From IMG/VR virus record IMGVR_UViG_3300013094_000268, positions 1 through 24,657 of that record: DNA of 24,657 nucleotides. One strand, given 5' to 3'. The position numbers and the translations under genes were made by a program. Under the pieces are notes generated by a model. That model saw nothing but the letters and a program-made list of their open reading frames with translations, had not been told where the DNA came from and searched no databases. Numbering within the stretch: position 1 is the first letter of the stretch; every line of letters starts with the position of its first letter. Shown here piece by piece: positions 6,565 to 13,300 of this stretch. Origin of the DNA: a virus.

Positions 6565-7884
6565 TTAAAGTGTCATCAGAAAATCGTCAGACATGATGTC
6601 CTGGCGAGTCGCTGTTGAGGCCGTTGTCATACGACCCATTTCTGGCATACGGTTATTACCGCTTGCCACTTTCTGGCTCCGAGGTTGACGTGCCCCAGAC
6701 TCTTCGAGCATCTCTAAGCTAGCTTTGAAACCAGCAAGCTTCGCATCAGACATTTGCTCAAACTTTGCAATGTGCTTGGCACGGTCATCGTGTTGGACCA
6801 TGCCCAGCTTCTCAAGGCGCTCAACGATTTGAAGACTCTCAAAGATCTTCTCGCGAGCAGCCTGTGTTACAGCAGCGGCCTTTTGGTAAGGCACAAAGGC
6901 AGGATTAGTACCATCGTATGGGAATGGGTTGCGGTCGTGATCTACTTGTGGAGTAAGACCAGTCTCAGCACCATCGTTATAGAAGGGTACGTAACCAGCG
7001 TCCTCACCATTTACCTCTTCAGGTACAAGCACGTTCGTGTTGTGGTCAGGTTGCATAACACGGTCACGGTCGAAAACGCCAGCTTGGTCATCAAGGTCAC
7101 GGACATCGATTACTTGGAGCGTTTCCTGGTTACCGTTAGTAGCTTTCTTCTTCAGCTTCTTGCCAGTGTTGTCACACTTCTTGCATCCATCGCCATCGCA
7201 CTTCTTGCAAGTCTTAGAAGAAGCAGTCTTCTCATCTGACTCTTCATCGGCGTCGTCATCTGAATCAGCGGTAGCAACCTTCTTAATATCCTCGAGAAGG
7301 CTCTCAAGCTGCTTAAGGTCGGCAGAAGCCTGACGGAAATCACCATTGTTCGAGAGGTCATTCTCGATGTCTACGACGATGCTAGCAATCGTACCAACGA
7401 CTTGCTTTACATCACTGTTGGTGCTTGCAAAACGAAATACAGTCGAAGCATCATTGGATGCTGTGACTAAGTTAGTAAAATCAAAATCAACTTGATCGTT
7501 GATTGCATCACGGATCTCACGACTAGCCTTGTAAACATTGTACAGGCTCTCATCTAAGGGGTTGATGCTAGCATACATGGGTTGACCTTCTGAATAAACG
7601 GCGCTAGAACCAGGTCCACCAACAATTTCACCAGGAGCATTGGTGGGTGGGTCAGCAGCATCAAGATCACGTACATCGAGCAAACGAGTAGCAGGCTGGT
7701 TAGCTTCCCAATCAGCAATTTCTTCTGCTGGAGCAGGAGCCTGGCTAGAAAGGCCGTAAGGACCATCTAAGTTAAGGTTTGATGTCTGATCATAATTAAG
7801 ACCAGGTGTAGTTGGCTCAGGTAAACCACGCTCTTGATAAGCATTTTCTGCCTGCTTGATTAGCTCGTCATCGAAACGGCTCAT
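6565..7884 (-). CDS. Acidic prohead core / scaffold-like protein with a DnaJ-like zinc knuckle
   Basis: This 439-residue product starts MSRFDDELIKQAENAYQERG, with GAGGAG before the ATG. Its ATG overlaps the preceding stop as ATGA. It is acidic and mostly disordered or helical: residues ~115-205 look like helices (YNVYKASREIRDAINDQVDF; KQLESLLEDIKKV). A very acidic stretch (208-219) follows, and then CKKCDGDGCKKC (C226, C229, C234, C237), a CxxCxGxG-type zinc site. A helical C-terminal part (337-395) precedes a Met/Thr-rich tail. The hexapeptide DVRDLD occurs twice, at 70-75 and 260-265, flanking the zinc site. Position between protease and capsid genes suggests a scaffold or core protein; the zinc site is not usual for scaffolds. 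Role inferred. Confidence 0.6.
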   Translation of the reverse strand: MSRFDDELIKQAENAYQERGLPEPTTPGLNYDQTSNLNLDGPYGLSSQAPAPAEEIADWEANQPATRLLDVRDLDAADPPTNAPGEIVGGPGSSAVYSEGQPMYASINPLDESLYNVYKASREIRDAINDQVDFDFTNLVTASNDASTVFRFASTNSDVKQVVGTIASIVVDIENDLSNNGDFRQASADLKQLESLLEDIKKVATADSDDDADEESDEKTASSKTCKKCDGDGCKKCDNTGKKLKKKATNGNQETLQVIDVRDLDDQAGVFDRDRVMQPDHNTNVLVPEEVNGEDAGYVPFYNDGAETGLTPQVDHDRNPFPYDGTNPAFVPYQKAAAVTQAAREKIFESLQIVERLEKLGMVQHDDRAKHIAKFEQMSDAKLAGFKASLEMLEESGARQPRSQKVASGNNRMPEMGRMTTASTATRQDIMSDDFLMTL

Positions 7885-8579
7885 GTTAGCTCCTCATTAT
7901 TTTTGGCGTTTTCGTCGTTTTTATTCTGTGCATCAACTTCGGCAGTGCCTTTAAGCAGTTCCCACATTCTTGTGGTGCCATCCATTGCTGCATTCATTGA
8001 ATCGTCTTGCATCGCACCTGGATCAAATTGTTCCTTGGCACTCTTTTTAAGCTTTTTTTTAGTATCTTCGATCTTTGTTGCAGCTGGGCTTAAAAAGTTG
8101 CGTTGTACTTTTTTTAGCATCCTAGGATCTATGCCCAGGAACTTAGGTCTTTTAAATCCTAAGGCACCAGCAATTTCTTTATTACATTTAGGATTATCGC
8201 AAGAACCCGATAATTCACCCTTTTTCATAGAATCGTTGTTGAAAGTCATCTCTCCACAATCAGGACATTTGACTTTAGATCTAGAAATATCGGGTAATAC
8301 ATCGACAAAAGATAAGCTACGATAAGCTGCTTTAGCTCTAGGATTTTGCTCAGCAAGACTCTGCTGCTGTTCCTTCATCGTTTGTTGAATACCCATTGCA
8401 TTTTGCCATTCAGCGATTGCCTCTTGAACTCGTGGATCAATGTAGCTGCAGTCTGGGCAAATACCATCTCTATAAGCGTTGCTTTGGCACTGAGGGCAAT
8501 TACCTAAAATAGAGATAGGCACCCTAGCGACTTCTAGGGCGATCTTCTTTATCTCGTTAGATAATTTAAGGATTGGCAT
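7881..8579 (-). CDS. Double zinc-ribbon protein of the prohead module
   Basis: The product has 232 residues. The ATG at 8579 overlaps the protease stop as TAATG and is preferred over an in-frame ATG at 8606 inside the protease gene. It begins MPILKLSNEIKKIALEVARV. Ribbon 1 uses C28/C31/C41/C44 (CPQCQSNAYRDGICPDC). Ribbon 2 uses C105/C108 (CPDCGEMTF) with C127 and C132. A basic stretch (KKKLKKSAKEQFDPG, ~174-188) and a charged Asn/Glu-rich tail follow. It lies between protease and scaffold-like gene, with ATGA overlap to the latter. A core component or assembly cofactor is possible; a nucleic-acid-binding role cannot be excluded. Confidence 0.55.
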   Translation of the reverse strand: MPILKLSNEIKKIALEVARVPISILGNCPQCQSNAYRDGICPDCSYIDPRVQEAIAEWQNAMGIQQTMKEQQQSLAEQNPRAKAAYRSLSFVDVLPDISRSKVKCPDCGEMTFNNDSMKKGELSGSCDNPKCNKEIAGALGFKRPKFLGIDPRMLKKVQRNFLSPAATKIEDTKKKLKKSAKEQFDPGAMQDDSMNAAMDGTTRMWELLKGTAEVDAQNKNDENAKNNEELT

Positions 8580-9238
8580 TAATAACGTTTCGTGTGAAGT
8601 AACCAAGCTGATTCATCAGCGGGTTCGAATACAAAGCTGAGCTCGAAGAAGTTTGGCTTGATGCAACTTTCAAAAACAAGGCTCTCGATACGTTTGCCTT
8701 CTTTATAAACAGTTACGTTTCTACCCTTCATACGAGGGATGTGTGTGCAATATTCGGAAGGCTTGCTGGCATACTTTCCGCATGCCGAGCATTGAGTACC
8801 CTCTACATCAGCTCCCATGCTGACTGCGTTGAGCTGGCCTTCCATGATTGAGCTAGCTAGCTTAGGAAATGTTTGTGCATCAACTTCCATGAGGCAGTAA
8901 ACGCTGGCATCAATTATACCACTAGCTAATTTGCTTTCACGGTAAACAGCATCGAGGATTACACCACGAGCACGATCAGGGTCACTATTATTGTGCTCTA
9001 CGTAGATTGGACGACCAACAAAAGTCTTATAGCTCTTTTTAATTTGATCTACAGGCCAACCATCATAGTTAGCATTCACTCTAGAGGAGATAGCTCTAGA
9101 AACAGCGTAAACATAACCAGGTTCAGGTTTAAAATTGAAGTCATCAAAATTAACGTTATGAAGCTCAATGTTTTGAGAGTTGCCAGCGAGGGTCTCTCTT
9201 CCCATTAAGGTTACAGTAGGTGCGCCAAATTTAATCAT
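8579..9238 (-). CDS. Prohead maturation protease with inserted zinc site
   Basis: Residues are numbered from the alternative ATG at 9244 (221 residues). The ATG at 9238 is better spaced (8 nt) from the only AGG and gives 219. The protein resembles herpes-assemblin-like phage prohead proteases: YVYAVSRAISSRVNANYDGW, then GRPIYVEHNNSDPDRARG with a likely catalytic His84, then LNAVSMGADVEG with a likely catalytic Ser142. Right after the serine comes CSACGKYASKPSEYCTHIP (C152, C155, C166, H168), a zinc-binding insertion seen in proteases of some large phages. The enzyme would cleave scaffold/core and capsid N-terminal segments during head maturation. It lies between portal-side genes and the capsid gene, as expected. 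Confidence 0.8.
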   Translation of the reverse strand: MIKFGAPTVTLMGRETLAGNSQNIELHNVNFDDFNFKPEPGYVYAVSRAISSRVNANYDGWPVDQIKKSYKTFVGRPIYVEHNNSDPDRARGVILDAVYRESKLASGIIDASVYCLMEVDAQTFPKLASSIMEGQLNAVSMGADVEGTQCSACGKYASKPSEYCTHIPRMKGRNVTVYKEGKRIESLVFESCIKPNFFELSFVFEPADESAWLLHTKRY

Positions 9239-9260
9239 CTTCATAACCTATTTTGTCTTA

Positions 9261-9281
9261 ACAACGCTTTTACATCGTTGT
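9261..9281 (-). repeat. Hairpin in the protease leader
   Basis: ACAACG (9261-9266) and CGTTGT (9276-9281) form a perfect 6-bp stem with a 9-nt loop. It lies in the short gap between the DUF1003 gene stop and the protease start. No T-run follows, so it may set protease expression relative to the genes before it rather than end transcription. Confidence 0.4.
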
Positions 9282-9296
9282 AATGTTTTGGAATTA

Positions 9297-9698
9297 TTAA
9301 TATTTTTCTTTTAATAATTTTGTAAGCTCTTCAAGCATGATTCTGTGATCTTCTAAATCTTTTTTGTGGTCTTCACTTACCTTTAGATGGTAAGAAGCCA
9401 GTTCAGAAGAGATACGGTCAGCTCTCTTTGCTGCTATCAAAAGTATCGCGCCTTGCAAACCTGCAAGAGTAGATAAAGCAAGATTAAGCAATATGAATGG
9501 ATAAGGATCAAACGGAGAACTATTACTACCGTTATAAGTCATCCATACAAACATTATTATCATGAACGAGAATACGAATGGCCAACTTCCCATACCATGA
9601 CGCATTGCATCTGCTGCTTTTTCGCCTAGAGTGCGTTCATCACCACTTCTTACATGAGGATGAAAATCCCAGTGGCTTACTTTTTTAAAAGTACGCAT
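9297..9698 (-). CDS. DUF1003-family membrane protein
   Basis: This 133-residue product starts MRTFKKVSHWDFHPHVRSGD. It matches the DUF1003 pattern: LGEKAADAMRHGMGSWPFV (24-42), then FDPYPFILLNLALSTLAGLQ (63-82) and AILLIAAKRADR. Two membrane segments are evident (~39-56 and ~66-90), followed by a charged coiled-coil-like tail (VSEDHKKDLEDHRIMLEELT). DUF1003 proteins are widespread in bacteria, with no established function that I know of. The ATG overlaps the previous stop as TAATG, tying it to a second small membrane protein. Inside a head operon it may act on the host membrane (holin-like or envelope role) or be a virion membrane-contact protein. That role is inferred. Confidence 0.8.
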   Translation of the reverse strand: MRTFKKVSHWDFHPHVRSGDERTLGEKAADAMRHGMGSWPFVFSFMIIMFVWMTYNGSNSSPFDPYPFILLNLALSTLAGLQGAILLIAAKRADRISSELASYHLKVSEDHKKDLEDHRIMLEELTKLLKEKY

Positions 9699-10075
9699 TA
9701 ATCTTCTCTATCTACGAGACCTTTGTGATAACCCTTGTGTTCAGCAAAATTTTGTTTAATTTCATCAACTTGGTTATGTAGCTCTTCTTGACCATATTTA
9801 ATGTCACGCACCATAGATTCCACACGGTTCCACTGGTCTTTACTCGTGCTCCCACCATTGGTCTCGTGTTGAGCAAGAAGTCGATCGAACTTATCGTCCA
9901 TATCTTCTTTGTACTCTTCGAACTGCTTAGTTAAAGTTTCCATCTTCTTAGAATTGTGTCTATTAAGCCACTTTTCTGTAAGTTTGATGGTAGTAAAAAT
10001 ACCACCTGCAGCGAAGAAGATGTTGGTTATATAACCGGACCAAGTATTGCTGGTATTGAAAAATGAAGCAAGCAT
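9698..10075 (-). CDS. Small membrane-anchored coiled-coil protein
   Basis: The 125-residue product starts MLASFFNTSNTWSGYITNIF. One membrane segment is visible at ~13-32 (GYITNIFFAAGGIFTTIKLT). Long charged heptad-like helices follow at ~45-70 (METLTKQFEEYKEDMDDKFD) and ~82-112. The C-terminus is hydrophilic. The layout (short N-terminal anchor plus coiled coil) resembles some holins and phage membrane accessory proteins. It overlaps both neighbours by TAATG, so it is probably made in fixed ratio with the DUF1003 protein. Function not recognised. Confidence 0.55.
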   Translation of the reverse strand: MLASFFNTSNTWSGYITNIFFAAGGIFTTIKLTEKWLNRHNSKKMETLTKQFEEYKEDMDDKFDRLLAQHETNGGSTSKDQWNRVESMVRDIKYGQEELHNQVDEIKQNFAEHKGYHKGLVDRED

Positions 10076-10266
10076 TACTCTTCATCAATCTTTTCATAGA
10101 TACTATTTGTTAGGTCCAACTTGTGAGAATTGCGGCACTTAAGTCCCTCGCCCTCTTTTATAATGTCAAGCTTAATTAAAGGACTAACAATTTCAAGAAA
10201 GCTTTTCTTATTAAAAGCTGACTTAGGAAGAATGCGAGGTGCCTCATTGTTGAAAAGAGTGCTCAT
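10075..10266 (-). CDS. Small protein of unknown function, 63 residues
   Basis: It starts MSTLFNNEAPRILPKSAFNK, with CAGGAG 6 nt before the ATG. The middle, SFLEIVSPLIKLDIIKEGEG, looks like a helix and strand of a small winged or barrel fold, followed by LKCRNSHKLDLTNSIYEKID. It has a single Cys and no membrane segment. It is the first gene after the portal gene, and its stop overlaps the next start. I do not recognise it. Confidence 0.45.
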   Translation of the reverse strand: MSTLFNNEAPRILPKSAFNKKSFLEIVSPLIKLDIIKEGEGLKCRNSHKLDLTNSIYEKIDEE

Positions 10267-10284
10267 TAAAACTCCTGATTAAAA

Positions 10285-10309
10285 ATGCATTATCTATTAA
10301 TTAATGCAT
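10285..10309. repeat. 8-bp inverted repeat between portal and the 63-residue gene
   Basis: ATGCATTA (10285-10292) and TAATGCAT (10302-10309) are perfect inverted repeats with a 9-nt AT-rich spacer. They occupy most of the 54-nt gap after the portal stop. It could be an RNA hairpin or an operator-like DNA site. There is no T-run to call a terminator. Confidence 0.45.
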
Positions 10310-10320
10310 AATTCATGTTG

Positions 10321-13300
10321 TTATAAATCGTTTGCTGGGAAAGGTTCTTCTACAGTAGGATCAATTTGCTTTCGTGCAGGCTGGTCCATGCCGCCTTCAC
10401 CACTACTGTGTTCATTCAAGTCTGTTGGTTCTGTGATCATTGGATCATCGATCAATGATGCAAGATTTTGTTTGAATTGATCTTCATCAAACTTCTCATA
10501 GCTATCATCAACAATAATCTTCATACCAGAAGCGAGCTTCATACGCTTACGCTTCTTCTGTTCAAAAGGCACTGCAAACTTCATACGATCACCGTATTCA
10601 ACTCGGCCTGTGAACTCATCGAACTCATCGTCTTCATCCCAGCCGGACACAGATGCAGTCTTCTTCTTAGGACCATTCTTTGGACCCTTTTTAGAAGGCT
10701 TAGGCTGATTTTTGCGCTGCTCATAGCTTTCTTCTGGGCGTTGACGCTGTTGAGCTTCTTGATTGATGCTAGGGTACACTTGAGCACCAGCTGCGGCATC
10801 ACTATTGCCTGCGGTATTGCCAGTCATGTTAGGAGCACTTGGAGGCGTTACAAGGCCAGCCATAGCTCCTGGAGCAAGCTGTGCACCAAGCGATGGGTCT
10901 TCAAGCATCGCAAGGTAGGCCTGGTATTCCTGCACATATTCTGGTGGTATTGGAAGCTGTAACGTGTACAAGCGGTCGAACAGTTCCTTCTTAAATTGTT
11001 GCTCAGCGACGACTGTCTTAATCTTCTCTTCTTTTCGTGCTGAAACTTCATCGTCGAAGTCAATTGGTATATTGACAGCAAGAGTGCTAAGAGAGATTGG
11101 GAACCCAGCTGCGCTCAATTGCTGCAAGAAACCACGTTCTACGGTCTCATCACGTAGGTTCATACTACGGAATCTAACTTCGGGGATTGCTAGTTTGGGT
11201 CGTTCTTCAACATATTCAGCACCAGTCTCTTCATCAACCATGAGGACAGTTTCCATAACAGGAACCATCTGACCGCCCACGTTACGCATTTCATAGTGAC
11301 CTTGTCTTTCTGCGACTGGTTCCATACGGCTACGAATAAACTTCTCAATCTTATGCTGGTAGGTGCTAAGCATTTGAGTAATAAGTTCACGGTTGAGAGC
11401 ACCACTGGCGTAAGTGCCGCCTTGACCGCCCTGAATGAGGTCTGAACCAATGCCGAATACACCCATGACATTAGTCTGAACTCTGAGGAAATCCTGGTCT
11501 AGTCGTGGCATACTTTCACGACCAAAAGCGTTTTGGATCTGCAAACCGTGGTGGTAGGTCATCAAGCGGAAGTCAGAGTTGATAGCCATGGAGAGGTCAT
11601 CTCTCAGGCTTTGAAGTTCCATGGCGTCTGGGATCCATGGACCGTCTTGGTCTACGTCAGGAAGACCCAGAGTAGCCAGAATAAGAGGAGAATACAGACG
11701 GTCGGCAATAGCATCTTGCGCGGCGTTAAGGGACTCCTCAAGCATAAGCATACGAAAAGCACGAAGAAGGATAGGAGTACCATGCTCGCTCCACGGGTTG
11801 GTATTGTGCGTTACAAGGCCAGCAGTAATGTGGGTATGGTGCTCATCAATTCCAATGGCCATTGTTTCTTCATCAATACCCATTTCAATTTTTACAATTT
11901 GATCATATGGGAATTTAGATGGGCGTGTATTTCTAATAGGCGTAGTGTTAGGAACTTGCTTTCTTGAACAAAGCGGTTGCACATAATGAGATAGCAAAGA
12001 CTTAGCCTCTTGCTTGCCAACAATTAGACGGTGACCATAACCAGAATCCGGTGCATAGTCATATTTAGGCACGTCATAGATTCTTGATTCTACTCCGAGG
12101 AATGACAACAATGTTTGACAATCTTCAAGCAGTGAACGGTTCATACTAGTCCATACAACCATGCCATTTGAGTCAACATGACCATCAGTATCTAGATAAC
12201 CAGCAAGAAAAGCTCCCCAAACTTCAGGCCCACCATCCCAAATACAAGACGGGACTCTCTTTGTATAAGTAGTTTGCCCCTTGATACCAGCATCTACGAT
12301 TAATTTCTTGATTAAATTAGGATTTTTTGTTTGTTCACCCTGTGAAATAACGAATGATATCTCACGGTCACCGGCTTGCGATAGTTTGCAACTATATCCG
12401 GCAACGAATTCATTCATCCAATTTAGTATTTCTTTGTCTTCATTGTGGAACATAATCGTTTTATGGCCATAGCTACCATCACCAACCATTAAACCAAAGA
12501 ATCTTGCTTCATCGGTCGATACATTGCTAATCATCTCAGGATTATACGAATGGCCGACCAACAAATTTGTTCCGATAGAAAGATCGGCAGCTTCTACCCA
12601 GCCATTATCAGTAAGGAATGGGTGCTCCGAGTTAACACCAATCTTTCGACCTTGCTTAGTTGTGATCCAATAGATTGGTTCTGGTTCATTAATACCTTGG
12701 TGACTAACGGTACTGCGAACAATCTTATTCGTAGTCTCATCCCATGCGAGCACTTCATCGCCAACAGCAAGGTCTCTTGCCTGGACAGGACCAGTTGGGG
12801 TCATTATATCAGTAGAACCAACAACGCACTTAAATTTAATCTGCTTCATAATTACATCTGAAACAGGAATCTCTTTATCTTGTCGTGCCCAGGCTACAAC
12901 ATCTGGGTAGAGTTGCATAAGCATTGCATACTCTTGCGGAGGATCACGACGTTCGATAAGGCGCTTAATTTCTTCAGGGACCTTAACATGATATTGATAA
13001 GTTCTGAGAGCACGATTTTTAGCGACGATAACATCATTGGGGTTGATGATCTCATCTTCTTCCCAAGCACCAATACCATCATGCCAAGAACCCATAGCGA
13101 ATACTTCACCAACAGTCCAGTGCTCACGGCCAAGGTCAAAAAGAAATTCTTGGTAGTCTAAGCTATCAAAGAATAGTTCATTATAGAAATCAGCGATCCG
13201 CTTATCTGGGTGAACCAATTCGATATCTAGGAGAGGGAATCTAGTATAGATATCAATTAAACTAGGTACAAGGTGGTGAGTAGAATAGAGTAATCTAGCC

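Noticed and set aside
6754-7239. Plus-strand open frame of 161 codons resembling a membrane protein
   Set aside because: Shadow of the acidic scaffold-like gene, which has an SD, overlaps its neighbour in the usual way and contains a recognisable zinc motif.
10468-10962. Plus-strand open frame of 164 codons with hydrophobic stretches
   Set aside because: It is antisense to the portal C-terminus; the hydrophobic look comes from reading Lys/Glu-rich codons on the other strand.
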